A program made the position numbers and the translations under genes. This document shows, piece by piece, positions 17,758-26,345 of a stretch of DNA of 64,000 bases. The notes under the pieces are model-generated. The model had not been told where the DNA came from and did no database searches. It worked only from the letters and a program-made list of their open reading frames with translations. How positions within the stretch are numbered: position 1 is the first letter of the stretch; every line of letters begins with the position of its first letter. The stretch is from Nostoc sp. CHAB 5844 (GTDB lineage: Bacteria > Cyanobacteriota > Cyanobacteriia > Cyanobacteriales > Nostocaceae): positions 1-64,000 of the forward strand of contig NZ_JAIVFW010000009.1 in NCBI RefSeq assembly GCF_020829595.1, in the 5' to 3' direction.

Positions 17758-18951
17758 ATGCAATCAGGAAAATACAACGCCAAAGGTTCAGTCACAATTC
17801 AGAATCACGAGGGTCGTTTGCGTCTACGCCTGCCCAGACAGTTGTTTAATGGTCAGCAGAAATATCTAACATTAGGGTTGGATGACACACCAGGAAACCG
17901 CCAAATAGCTGAGGCTAAGGCTAAAGAGATAGAAAGAGACATTCAGGTAAACGCTGTTGTACCAGGAACTTTGGACTATACATTAAATAAATACCGCCCT
18001 GAATCATTTCGATTAGTAGAAACAAAAAAGTCGGAGTACCCTGTTAATCTTCAAGAAATATGGACAAAATTTATAGAGTACAAAAAAAACGTTTCGTCGC
18101 CTAGTACAATGAGATTTCAGTATCAAGTTTTCAGCAACTATATTTTAAAATTACCTACCCATGATTTAGACAGAGCAGTTGAAATTAGAGATTGGGTTGT
18201 TAACAGCGTTCCTCCAGACTCAGCTAAAAGGTTTATCATTCGCCTCAACGCCTGTTGTAATTGGGCAGTTGATTCAAAGATTATTAACAGTAATCCTTTT
18301 TTTGGAATGTCCAGTAAAATGACAATTCCGAAATCACAAAAAAGTGATGATAACGAAATAAACCCGTTTACTACAGAAGAAAGAGACTTAATAATCAAGG
18401 CATTCCGAGACAATCAATTTTGTTCTAAATACTCTAGAGTCAAGCACTCTTATTATGCTGACTATGTAGAGTTTCTTTTTTTAACGGGCTGCCGCCCGTC
18501 TGAAGCTATCGCACTAGAGAGAAACCATGTATCCCATGATTTTAGGTTTATAAATTTTGATTGCGCTGTAGTTTTAACTGACAACGGATTAGCTAAGAAA
18601 GCAGGTTTAAAAACTCAAGAAAAAAGAAGATTTCCGGTCAATCAAAAATTAAAACCTATCCTCAAAAGGTTGTGTGATGGCAAAAGCAATAATGATATTT
18701 TGTTCCCTAGTCCTCAAGAGAAAACTTATATCGATACTGACAACTTTAGAAAAAGGGTTTGGAAAGTAGTGTTAGATGGATTAAAAATTGAATACCGAAA
18801 ACCCTATAACACTAGACACACTTTTATTACTTTAGCTTTGGAGAGTGGGCTAGACGCTAAAGATGTTGCTAGATTAGTAGGCAATTCTCCTGAGATAATT
18901 TATAAGCACTATGCAGGCAATAAAAGAGATTTATTTGTACCTGAATTTTAA
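17758..18951 (+). CDS. Tyrosine recombinase / phage-type integrase
   Basis: This 397-residue tyrosine recombinase catalyses site-specific strand exchange. Residues 1-60 form an arm-binding-like domain (G-S-V-T-I-Q-N-H-E-G-R-L-R-L-R-L-P). A SAM-like core-binding domain spans about 95-190. The catalytic domain has the first arginine in T-G-C-R-P-S-E-A, the second box N-T-R-H-T-F-I, and the nucleophile region H-Y-A-G. All key residues are present, so it should be active. The gene is AT-rich compared with its flanks. It follows tRNA-Arg at once in the same direction, a classic integrative-element layout, yet no other phage or plasmid genes follow. It may be a solitary remnant of an element or a developmentally used recombinase. 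Confidence 0.9.
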   Translation: MQSGKYNAKGSVTIQNHEGRLRLRLPRQLFNGQQKYLTLGLDDTPGNRQIAEAKAKEIERDIQVNAVVPGTLDYTLNKYRPESFRLVETKKSEYPVNLQEIWTKFIEYKKNVSSPSTMRFQYQVFSNYILKLPTHDLDRAVEIRDWVVNSVPPDSAKRFIIRLNACCNWAVDSKIINSNPFFGMSSKMTIPKSQKSDDNEINPFTTEERDLIIKAFRDNQFCSKYSRVKHSYYADYVEFLFLTGCRPSEAIALERNHVSHDFRFINFDCAVVLTDNGLAKKAGLKTQEKRRFPVNQKLKPILKRLCDGKSNNDILFPSPQEKTYIDTDNFRKRVWKVVLDGLKIEYRKPYNTRHTFITLALESGLDAKDVARLVGNSPEIIYKHYAGNKRDLFVPEF

Positions 18952-18988
18952 TAATCAACCACAGCATTAATGTAGCTTTTATCAAACA

Positions 18989-19019
18989 AGAAAGGGATTA
19001 GATTAACTCCCTTTTTTTA
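18989..19019 (+). terminator. Terminator after the integrase
   Basis: AAGGGA and TCCCTT arms with an A/T-rich loop are followed by seven T residues, about 40 bases past the integrase stop. Confidence 0.65.
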
Positions 19020-19143
19020 CGTATAGAACTATTTATTTGTAGTGTTTTCAATTATTGGATAAGTTATTTAATCAGTGGTGATTCATGTCCGACAAACTAG
19101 TTCACCACTGATACCACTTTTAGAAAGAGGCAATATCTATTCT

Positions 19144-19440
19144 ATGTTCACACGCACTGAATTAGATCTGTTGACGGTTCCACAGTTAAGGATTTTATGC
19201 AACAGGTACGGATTAAAACCTACAGGGAACCCAGGTTATAAAGCAATACGGTTCAGTTAAGGTTATTCGTGATGTTTCCAAATCTGTAGAGACGTTGCAA
19301 TGCAACGTCTCTACAAAAGTTATCGGTAGGCTAATTATCTTATCTGAACTGTATTGGGTTATAAAGACCCGTACCTCACGACCCTGTTAGCTTTCCCAGC
19401 TTTAGCATTGACGTGGTGGGTCTTTTTCCCCACTAATTGA
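19144..19440 (+). pseudogene. Small SAP-like gene split by a MITE
   Basis: The reading frame from ATG 19144 begins M-F-T-R-T-E-L-D-L-L-T-V-P-Q-L. It then reads L-C-N-R-Y-G-L-K-P-T-G-N-P-G-Y-K, which has the look of a short SAP-type helix-extension-helix nucleic-acid-binding motif. It is broken at 19244 by a 113-bp element. If the element and one copy of its 10-bp target duplication are removed, the frame continues as D-P-Y-L-T-T-L-L-A-F-P-A-L-A-L-T and stops at 19438, giving a protein of about 57 residues. In the present state a stop codon in the element ends it after residue 38. The family name is a tentative recognition. Confidence 0.6.
19244..19356 (+). mobile_element. 113-bp MITE with perfect 10-bp target duplication
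   Basis: The element starts CAATACGGTTCAG and ends CTGAACTGTATTG, which are inverted repeats. It is flanked on both sides by GGTTATAAAG (19234-19243 and 19357-19366). Its centre is a 29-base palindrome with arms GTAGAGACGTTGCA. It carries no gene, so it depends on a transposase elsewhere. A second copy in the opposite orientation is at 45541-45652. Confidence 0.85.
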
Positions 19441-19720
19441 TTCTGACTCCTGAATTCTGACTTCTGAATTCTTCTTCAAGGCATCTTAACTTTCTCCTAT
19501 TTTCCGCGATCGCCCCATAAGTTAGCCCACTTATACAAATTTAAGGGTACAATTCATCCGGTAGCGAGCCAGAGAAGATGTTTAAAGTTATAAACCAATG
19601 GTTGTCAGTCACAAGAATATGGAATGAATATGATTAGTCGGCAGTTTTTACGGAATCTTCCGAATTTATTCTGAAGCTAATTTCTAAATTCCAGCCGATA
19701 GAATTTATATACAATTAAAC

Positions 19721-20422
19721 TTGTATAAGCGAAAAATTTTTAGCCAAAATAGAGTAGATTTGGCTAAATCTGCTACCCTAACATATGTTTTTAAATTATT
19801 CAGAGAATATTACGTCTTAATACACGAAATCAGAGCCTTGAAGAACAATTTTTTGTTTACAGGTAAATCTTTTCGGTTTATGGTTCTTGCCTTACCCCTA
19901 ATCATGTGGTTTGGTTACAAAGAAGTCCAAAAAGAAGGTACACAACCTCAAGCGGTATTAGTATTAGGTGGCTCGACCAAAAAATTAGAGAGAGAAAAGT
20001 TTACAGCGGAGTTTGTACGTAAGCATCCAAAGTTACCAATTTGGATTACGGGTGGCAGTCCACCTAGCTCGACTCGTAAGGTGTTTGTCAAAGCTGGTGT
20101 TGATCCCAAGCGTTTGCACTTGGATTATGAGGCGGTAGATACAGTTACTAATTTTACCAGCTTAGTAGACGATTTGAAAGCTCGCGGCATTAAAAGAGTT
20201 TATTTGATTACTTCCGATTTCCATATGCGACGTGCTTGCGTTATCGGTGAGATAGTCTTAGGTAGCCGAGGAATTGACTTTCAAGCAGTATCAGTTCCTT
20301 CCAAGAAACCACCTGAACCAATTGAAAAATCCATCCGTGATGGCGCGAGAGCTTTAATGTGGGTAGCAACTGGTTACACAGGTGCAAATAACGGTAAATC
20401 AAGAATAGAAAGTAGGAAGTAA
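19721..20422 (+). CDS. YdcF/SanA-like (DUF218) protein
   Basis: This second DUF218 protein of the window has 233 residues from a TTG at 19721. A membrane anchor lies at about 50-65 (F-R-F-M-V-L-A-L-P-L-I-M-W-F-G). The core starts A-V-L-V-L-G-G-S-T-K-K, continues I-W-I-T-G-G-S-P-P-S-S, and ends I-T-S-D-F-H-M-R-R-A, which is the family's conserved S/T-x-x-x-H-x-x-R-A segment. If translation starts at the first ATG (19880), only the last part of the cytoplasmic N-terminus is lost. Function is unknown beyond the family link to envelope metabolism. The neighbours give no pathway hint. Confidence 0.78.
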   Translation: MYKRKIFSQNRVDLAKSATLTYVFKLFREYYVLIHEIRALKNNFLFTGKSFRFMVLALPLIMWFGYKEVQKEGTQPQAVLVLGGSTKKLEREKFTAEFVRKHPKLPIWITGGSPPSSTRKVFVKAGVDPKRLHLDYEAVDTVTNFTSLVDDLKARGIKRVYLITSDFHMRRACVIGEIVLGSRGIDFQAVSVPSKKPPEPIEKSIRDGARALMWVATGYTGANNGKSRIESRK

Positions 20423-20666
20423 AAAGGCAAAAGTTATAGCAAAGTGCTGAGTGCTGAGGAGCCACTGCGTTGCGGAGCCAGCGCCGTGGGCGGGTTCCCC
20501 GACTTGAGGCGACTGGCGTGAGGTTCCCTACGTTGTAGCAAGTGGCGTTGCTGAGTAGAAACCCAGTATTTTTAGGAGTTACAGCAATCAAAATAGTTCA
20601 GTACTATGCTTTGACTGCTGTAAAAGCATACAATTTTTTACCTTTTACTTTTTACTTTTTACTTTC
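20423..20666. repeat. Intergenic repeat region
   Basis: It contains heptamer-type AGTGCTGAGTGCTGAG units, a GC-rich dispersed repeat (GCGTTGCGGAGCCAGCGCC, CCGACTTGAGGCGACTGGCG), and iterated TTTTTACTTT near 20640. No gene is seen. Confidence 0.6.
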
Positions 20667-20960
20667 TTAAGCCGCGATTTCTTGGACTAGGACAAAAGGT
20701 TGTAAAATCAGGGTGTTGAATCGTTTTTGCCGATCGCTATTCCATTCTCCCACTTGCTCTACTGATGGTTTAGTGATTAATTGCTCATCAATCCACTGCT
20801 GTACTGATTGAGTGTTATCGTTAGCGATCGCTTCTCCTACATCTAACAAGTTTAGCTCCGACGCTACCAAAATTACTGCATCACGCTGTACGTGTGGAAT
20901 TAACCACTCCCATTCCGCCTCATCTAAACCTTCTGTTAATTCTGCTCTTAAATCCGACAT
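20667..20960 (-). CDS. DUF2288 family protein
   Basis: The 97-residue soluble protein matches DUF2288. It opens L-R-A-E-L-x-E-x-L-D-E-A-E-W-E-W-L-I-P-H-V-Q-R-D-A-V-I-L-V. It continues with L-N-L-L-D-V-G-E-A-I-A-x-D and an L-I-x-K-P-S-x-x-Q-V segment, all typical of the family. There is no signal peptide. No function is known; the family occurs in cyanobacteria and gammaproteobacteria. The gene is isolated by repeats on both sides and convergent with the DUF218 gene. Confidence 0.85.
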   Translation of the reverse strand: MSDLRAELTEGLDEAEWEWLIPHVQRDAVILVASELNLLDVGEAIANDNTQSVQQWIDEQLITKPSVEQVGEWNSDRQKRFNTLILQPFVLVQEIAA

Positions 20961-21170
20961 GATTCCACGTTTTTCTTCCTATACATTTAATTTTACATTA
21001 GAGGCTAGTACAAAAAGGCTGAAGTCTGAAGTCTGAATTATGAAATGACGAATTCTATACTATTGGGCTTTTCAGCAATTTATTATGGGTGCTTTATTTA
21101 CGCCAAAATGTACTAGAGTGTTATGGAAAGAATTACAAATGACAAATAACAAATGACCAATGACTCTTAA

Positions 21171-22208
21171 TTAAACCTCTGCTTTCATCTCATCAATTTC
21201 AAATAAAGATACGATGACTCCGGTAATAGGAATAGAAATAAAAACGCCTAATAATCCTGCTACCTTAGCGCCTACTAATAACGCAAAAAATACTACAACA
21301 GGATTGAGATTCAGCGCACCTTGCATAATCCGAGGTGCAATCAAATTGTCCTGAATCTGCTGAAGAATAATGCAAGCAATTAATACTTTTAATGCCAGCC
21401 AAACATTTTGAGATAGCACAATCAAAGTAATTGTGCTAACACCTAAAGTTGCTCCTATCCCAGGAATAATATCTAGAAAGCCAACTATTATAGATAATAA
21501 TAAAGCAAAAGGTACTTGTAATAGTACAAAAACAACAAAAGTGGTTGTTGTTAAGAACAAACTTAATAATAACTGACCCCGAAAAAAACCTAAAAAGCTA
21601 CGTCTAATAATATTAGTAAATCTAATACGACGCTGTTTAGGGACTATTTTCAAAATAAAATTCCACAGCTTGTCACCATCTAGTAGCATGAAAAATGCTA
21701 CAACAGCAATCAAAATAAAAGTTACAAAATTAGTCAATAACTGTTGCAGAAAAGTTAAGCTAGTCACTAAACCTGATATAGCCTGATTACGCAATTGCTC
21801 TTCAATTACACTTAAATCTATTTGTAGATTCCGGTTGCGGAGAAATTCTTCTAATCTTTCTAAAAAAGGTGCAAGAGAAGTTAAAAATCCAGAGATACTA
21901 TCTATTAATTGCTGTCCTTGGGATAAAACTGCAATTCCAACCGTGATCATCAATCCTCCCAGAATCACAATACTGAGCAGGAAGACTAAAATCACGGCCA
22001 CGCCATGAGGCAAAAACCGCCCCAACCAGCGTACAGGATAGCTGAGTAAGAAGGCTAAAATTGCCGCGAATGTAAAAATAACAATGACTGCTTCAAAGTA
22101 TGCTAAAAGTTGTACGAAGGCCCAGCCAGCAGCTACTAACAGCAAAAAGCGGACTAACGCCGAATTATTCAATCGATTCCAAAAATTCTTGGCATCCAAG
22201 CCGCTCAT
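21171..22208 (-). CDS. AI-2E family transporter (UPF0118 permease)
   Basis: This is a polytopic membrane protein of the AI-2E transporter family (formerly DUF20), whose members export autoinducer-2 or act as sodium/proton antiporters; the substrate here is unknown. The 345 residues contain about seven to eight helices in the family arrangement: paired N-terminal helices (F-V-Q-L-L-A-Y-F-E-A-V-I-V-I-F), a long soluble stretch at about 105-150, then the conserved P-G-I-G-A-T-L-G and late Q-Q-I-Q-D-N-L-I-A-P-R-I-M motifs. Both signature blocks are intact. It is transcribed toward the DUF2288 gene and away from plsC, with a 100-base AT-rich gap to the lipid operon. Confidence 0.88.
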   Translation of the reverse strand: MSGLDAKNFWNRLNNSALVRFLLLVAAGWAFVQLLAYFEAVIVIFTFAAILAFLLSYPVRWLGRFLPHGVAVILVFLLSIVILGGLMITVGIAVLSQGQQLIDSISGFLTSLAPFLERLEEFLRNRNLQIDLSVIEEQLRNQAISGLVTSLTFLQQLLTNFVTFILIAVVAFFMLLDGDKLWNFILKIVPKQRRIRFTNIIRRSFLGFFRGQLLLSLFLTTTTFVVFVLLQVPFALLLSIIVGFLDIIPGIGATLGVSTITLIVLSQNVWLALKVLIACIILQQIQDNLIAPRIMQGALNLNPVVVFFALLVGAKVAGLLGVFISIPITGVIVSLFEIDEMKAEV

Positions 22209-22308
22209 ATAGTATTTATTAAATAAGCAAGTTTAGCGATCGCTAGTAAACATTAGCAACATATAAAAATACAGTGCCGATCGCTACTATCTAAAAGTAT
22301 ATTTCTCC

Positions 22309-22947
22309 TCAACGTCCTAAATCATGCATCTCGTTGATTACCCTGGCACACTTTTGGGTCACAACCTCTAATTCTTCTTTATTAGTAGAACTAGGCGGTG
22401 CAATCACATTCCCAATTCTGATAGTGAGGGGAACAGCATGCGGCATAGACGAGCCTTTGACTAAAATTCCTTCAGTTCCCCACAAACTGACAGGTAAAAT
22501 AGGTGCTTGAGCCTTTGCTGCCAACAATGCTGCACCTTTTTTCGACTCAGTAATTTTACCATCGGCAGTGCGAGTGCCTTGTAAAAAAACACCGACAGCC
22601 CAACCATTTTTCAAACATTCTAAAGCAGCGCGAATTGCATTGCGATCGGCGCTACCTCGACTCACTGGGTAAGCACCATACAATTTAATTGCTTGTGCCA
22701 AAACAGGAATTTCAAACAACTCTTGTTTAGCCATATACGCTACCGGACGACGCACACAACTAGAGACAATTGGCGGGTCAAAGTAACTAGCATGATTGCT
22801 GACAACTACCAACGGATCTGATTGTGGGACATTTTCAACCCCATAAATTCTACCCCGAAAGTAAGCATGAAGCATGGGGCTGACAACCGACCATTTAAAG
22901 GCGTGGTAAAGTGCCAGACTGATAAACGGTTCACGACTGCGAGACAT
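22309..22947 (-). CDS. plsC: 1-acyl-sn-glycerol-3-phosphate acyltransferase
   Basis: PlsC transfers an acyl chain from acyl-ACP to lysophosphatidic acid, making phosphatidic acid at the membrane. The 212-residue form from ATG 22947 starts M-S-R-S-R-E-P-F-I-S and contains the catalytic N-H-A-S-Y-F-D (H-x4-D) block. Y-P-V-S-R-G (block II) and F-L-Q-G-T-R-T (block III, variant of F-P-E-G-T) follow. The frame is open upstream to 23028, overlapping fabD, but that part reads through intergenic repeat sequence. It is the last gene of plsX-fabH-fabD-plsC, a unit that commits malonyl-CoA and acyl groups to membrane lipid. Confidence 0.9.
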   Translation of the reverse strand: MSRSREPFISLALYHAFKWSVVSPMLHAYFRGRIYGVENVPQSDPLVVVSNHASYFDPPIVSSCVRRPVAYMAKQELFEIPVLAQAIKLYGAYPVSRGSADRNAIRAALECLKNGWAVGVFLQGTRTADGKITESKKGAALLAAKAQAPILPVSLWGTEGILVKGSSMPHAVPLTIRIGNVIAPPSSTNKEELEVVTQKCARVINEMHDLGR

Positions 22948-23005
22948 AATGCTAATTCGTAATTCGTAATTCGTAATTAATGAATATTTTTTTGACTTTT
23001 GCCTT

Positions 23006-23887
23006 TTATTTTGGTAGTTCAGCAGCATTACGGACGTTCTTTAAGATTAAATCAGGAGTGGTGCGTTTGATTAAACCAGTTAAAACATTGCCAGGGCCGA
23101 TTTCTATTACTTGCTCAATGCCGTTAGTTGGTAATTGCAACGAAATTTCCCGCCAACGTACTGAACCAGTCATTTGTTGAGTTAGACGCTGTTTTAAAAT
23201 TTTTGCGTCAGTCGAAGGTACAGGTTCGACATTAGACATGACAGCTACAGTTGCAGGCTGAAATTCTACAGATTCCAGAATATCTTGAAATTCAGCCGCC
23301 GCCGCCGCCATTAAATGCGAGTGAAATGCCCCAGAAACTTTTAAGGGCATAGCACGCTTGGCTTTAACTTGAGACATCACTGTTTGTACAGCATCAGGAG
23401 TACCGGAAATTACCACCTGCGCCGGACTGTTATCGTTTGCCAAAACTACGTCTGGTGTTGCGGCGATCGCTGCTTCTAATTGTGCTTGATCAAAGTTCAT
23501 TAAAGCCGCCATCATCCCACCTACGGCACTATCCATCAGTTCGGCACGACTTTTGACTAAATGCAAACCTGCTGACCAATCAAAAACACCAGCAACGTAA
23601 AGGGCAATATACTCACCTAAACTATGACCAGCGACCAAATCTGGTTGATGTCCCCGTTCCCGCATCAAGTCAGCGAGAATACTTTCCACTACGTAAAGAC
23701 AAGGCTGAGTGTAGAGTGTCTGTCCTAACTTTTCTGCTTGATTTTGGCAGATATCAATCACAGACCAGCCCAAAATTGCCTCCGCTTGGTCAAATTTATC
23801 TTTAGCGGAGGGTATATCTAGTAGATCTATTCCCATTCCCAAAGCTTGGGAACCTTGTCCGGGAAACACCCATGCGATTTTAGTCAT
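23006..23887 (-). CDS. fabD: Malonyl-CoA:ACP transacylase
   Basis: FabD loads malonyl groups from CoA onto acyl carrier protein for fatty acid elongation in the cytosol. The 293-residue protein has the N-terminal W-V-F-P-G-Q-G-S-Q motif, the nucleophile serine in G-H-S-L-G-E-Y, and the catalytic histidine in V-S-G-A-F-H-S-H. The start is ATG 23887, with a TTG two codons upstream. It lies between fabH and plsC in the same direction; the 95-base gap to fabH holds repeats. All expected catalytic positions are seen. Confidence 0.95.
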   Translation of the reverse strand: MTKIAWVFPGQGSQALGMGIDLLDIPSAKDKFDQAEAILGWSVIDICQNQAEKLGQTLYTQPCLYVVESILADLMRERGHQPDLVAGHSLGEYIALYVAGVFDWSAGLHLVKSRAELMDSAVGGMMAALMNFDQAQLEAAIAATPDVVLANDNSPAQVVISGTPDAVQTVMSQVKAKRAMPLKVSGAFHSHLMAAAAAEFQDILESVEFQPATVAVMSNVEPVPSTDAKILKQRLTQQMTGSVRWREISLQLPTNGIEQVIEIGPGNVLTGLIKRTTPDLILKNVRNAAELPK

Positions 23888-23982
23888 TGTCAATAGTCAT
23901 TGGTCAATTAAGAAGTCAAAAGGCAAAAAGCAAAAGTAAAAATTTTTACCTTTTTACTTTTGACTTTTTACTTATTCAATAT

Positions 23983-24975
23983 CTATTTTCCCCATTGGAA
24001 AATTGCTGCACCCCAAGTGAGACCTGCGCCAAAGCCGGATGCAGCAATGATGTCATTGGGTTGAATTTTGCCTTGTCGCACTGCTTCATCCAAAGCCAGA
24101 GGAATAGAAGCAGCAGAAGTATTGCCGTAATTGGCAAGGTTACTAATCACTTTCTGTTCAGGAATTTCTAGACGTTGAGCGACAGCATCTAGAATGCGTT
24201 GATTGGCTTGATGCAAGACTAACCAATCTATTTGATCAACAGTGAGGTTAGCTTCAAATAAAGCTTTATCAATAATTTCTGGCACTTTCTGCACAGCAAA
24301 GCGGTATATTTCTTTGCCGTTCATGGTGATGGGTTGATAAGTGCCTTGAGAAACGTTGATGCCTGGGAGTAGTTCTTGGGAAGCGGCTGCATAGCCAAGG
24401 TTGAGCTGATGATTGAGAGTCCCGTCACTTTTGAGGGCAAATCCTAACAAGCGATCGCTTTGTGCAGCTTGTAAAACTACTGCTCCGGCTCCATCACCAA
24501 ACAACACACAAGTTCTTCGGTCTTGCCAATCTACCCAACGAGAGAGGATATCTGCCCCGATCAACAGTACATTCTGATATACACCTGTTCTGATGTATTG
24601 GGCAGCCGTTACTAACCCAAACACAAAGCCAGAACAAGCGGCGGTTAAGTCAAACGCTACTGCTTTAGTCGCTCCCAACTGGGCCTGCACTTTACAAGCA
24701 GTGCCGAACAAATCATCGGGGGTTGATGTTGCCAGCAGAATCAAATCTAAGTCAGTTGCTCTAATCCCGGCAGATGCGATCGCTTGACGACTAGCCTCAG
24801 CTGCCAACGAACTCAATGAGCCTGACGGTAGTGACACTCGTCGTTGACGAATCCCCGTTCTTGTGGTAATCCACTCATCTGATGTTTCAACCAATGCTGT
24901 TAGTGCCTGGTTGTCGAGGGAAGTTTCGGGAACTGCCGAGCCACTTCCTGTAAATGCTATGCCTAACTTTTGCAC
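23983..24975 (-). CDS. fabH: 3-oxoacyl-ACP synthase III
   Basis: FabH condenses acetyl-CoA with malonyl-ACP and starts each fatty acid chain. The 330-residue protein shows the catalytic triad: cysteine in T-A-A-C-S-G-F, histidine in L-H-Q-A-N and asparagine in N-Y-G-N-T-S. The C-terminal G-F-G-A-G-L-T-W-G is also normal. Translation begins at GTG 24975, with a purine-rich GGGAGAGTAGGA just upstream. It sits between plsX and fabD, an order conserved in many bacteria. Confidence 0.96.
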   Translation of the reverse strand: MQKLGIAFTGSGSAVPETSLDNQALTALVETSDEWITTRTGIRQRRVSLPSGSLSSLAAEASRQAIASAGIRATDLDLILLATSTPDDLFGTACKVQAQLGATKAVAFDLTAACSGFVFGLVTAAQYIRTGVYQNVLLIGADILSRWVDWQDRRTCVLFGDGAGAVVLQAAQSDRLLGFALKSDGTLNHQLNLGYAAASQELLPGINVSQGTYQPITMNGKEIYRFAVQKVPEIIDKALFEANLTVDQIDWLVLHQANQRILDAVAQRLEIPEQKVISNLANYGNTSAASIPLALDEAVRQGKIQPNDIIAASGFGAGLTWGAAIFQWGK

Positions 24976-25064
24976 TCCTACTCTCCCAAGTCAGCTTTTT
25001 GATCATTTGCCCTTCTGTCTGCCAACAGACAAAAAACAAATGACGAATGACAAATGACCCATTA

Positions 25065-26090
25065 CTAACCGTGATCGCGCTGTAGAATTTCGTACTGAGA
25101 CTGAAGTCTTTGCAGTACCTGATTATCCACTGCTTCTTTTGCCATACGTATTGCACTAAAAATTGAAGGTGCTTGCGAACTGCCGTGGCCGATAAAACAA
25201 ACTCCAGCCACTCCTAACAGTAAAGCACCTCCATGCTCCGCATGATCCATGCGCTGCTTAATTCGCTTGAGATTTGGTTTTAAAAGTGCCGTTCCAATTT
25301 GACCGTGCAATCCTTGGGGTAGTTCTTCGCGTAAAATTTGCAGAATTACTCCTCCCAGAGATTCGGCAAATTTCAATAACACATTGCCCATAAAGCCATC
25401 GCACACAATCACATCAAATTGACCAGAAAGCACATCACGCCCTTCGGCATTACCAACAAAATTAATTAAGGAATTTTCTCGCAGTAGTTGATGGGCGCGG
25501 AGTACTTGCTCATTACCCTTGGTATCTTCCTCACCAATATTCAACAGACCTACTTTGGGTGTGTCTGTCCCTAATACATATTGGCTATAAATCGAACCCA
25601 TCACAGCAAACTGCTCTAAAAATTTAGGACGGCAGTCTACATTTGCACCCACATCCAGGATTAACACTGGCTTGCCAGCCATAATCGTGGGGAAAACTGT
25701 ACCAATTGCTGGGCGATCAATTCCTGGCAATCTTCCTAAACGCAGCAATGCTGCTGCCATAGCTGCCCCAGAGTGTCCAGCAGAAAATACAGCATCAGCC
25801 TGCTGATTTTTTACCAAATCCATCGCCACATTGATAGAAGCCTTGCGTTTGCGTCTTACAGCATTTAAAGGCTCCTCATCCATAGCGATCGCTTCCTCAG
25901 CAGGAACTATCTCCACCCGCTCCAAACTAGTTTTTGGCGGCATGACAGCTTTAATTTGTTGGGGATCACCCACTAACAAGACTTTTACACCCAATTCTTC
26001 ACTGGCGCGTAATGCACCAGCAACGATTTCATTGGGTGCGTGATCCCCCCCCATTGCGTCAATTGCTATCCGTGCGCAAGTCGATCCCAT
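25065..26090 (-). CDS. plsX: Phosphate acyltransferase
   Basis: PlsX makes acyl-phosphate from acyl-ACP, feeding PlsY for the first acylation of glycerol-3-phosphate. The 341-residue protein opens I-A-I-D-A-M-G-G-D-H-A-P and contains F-S-A-G-H-S-G-A-A-M-A-A and D-V-G-A-N-V-D-C-R, all family blocks. It is the first gene of plsX-fabH-fabD-plsC. The upstream 240 bases before pepA carry heptamer repeats, and I see no clear FapR-like operator (cyanobacteria lack FapR). Confidence 0.95.
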   Translation of the reverse strand: MGSTCARIAIDAMGGDHAPNEIVAGALRASEELGVKVLLVGDPQQIKAVMPPKTSLERVEIVPAEEAIAMDEEPLNAVRRKRKASINVAMDLVKNQQADAVFSAGHSGAAMAAALLRLGRLPGIDRPAIGTVFPTIMAGKPVLILDVGANVDCRPKFLEQFAVMGSIYSQYVLGTDTPKVGLLNIGEEDTKGNEQVLRAHQLLRENSLINFVGNAEGRDVLSGQFDVIVCDGFMGNVLLKFAESLGGVILQILREELPQGLHGQIGTALLKPNLKRIKQRMDHAEHGGALLLGVAGVCFIGHGSSQAPSIFSAIRMAKEAVDNQVLQRLQSQYEILQRDHG

Positions 26091-26274
26091 TGCTCAGAGC
26101 TTCTAGAAACCTTACAAATTTTACCAGATGGCTTTGTTAAAAAACCGTAACTTTCCAACTGCCAAATTACCATACTTAGTCATGAGTGCTGAGTCAAGTA
26201 AAAAGTACTCAGTACTCATCATGATTGTTACTATTGCAACCGTTTTTGCGGCAAGCCCAAGATAACACGAATAA

Positions 26275-26345
26275 AGTATGAATTCTGAAGTCTGAAATCT
26301 GAAATATGAGTTTTCAGACTTCAGACTTCACACTTTAGACTTCAG
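26275..26345. repeat. Inverted heptamer-repeat cluster
   Basis: GAAGTCTGAAATCTGAAA followed by TTTTCAGACTTCAGACTTC can fold into a hairpin. It lies across the 3' end of pepA and is typical of Nostocales heptamer repeats. Confidence 0.6.
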
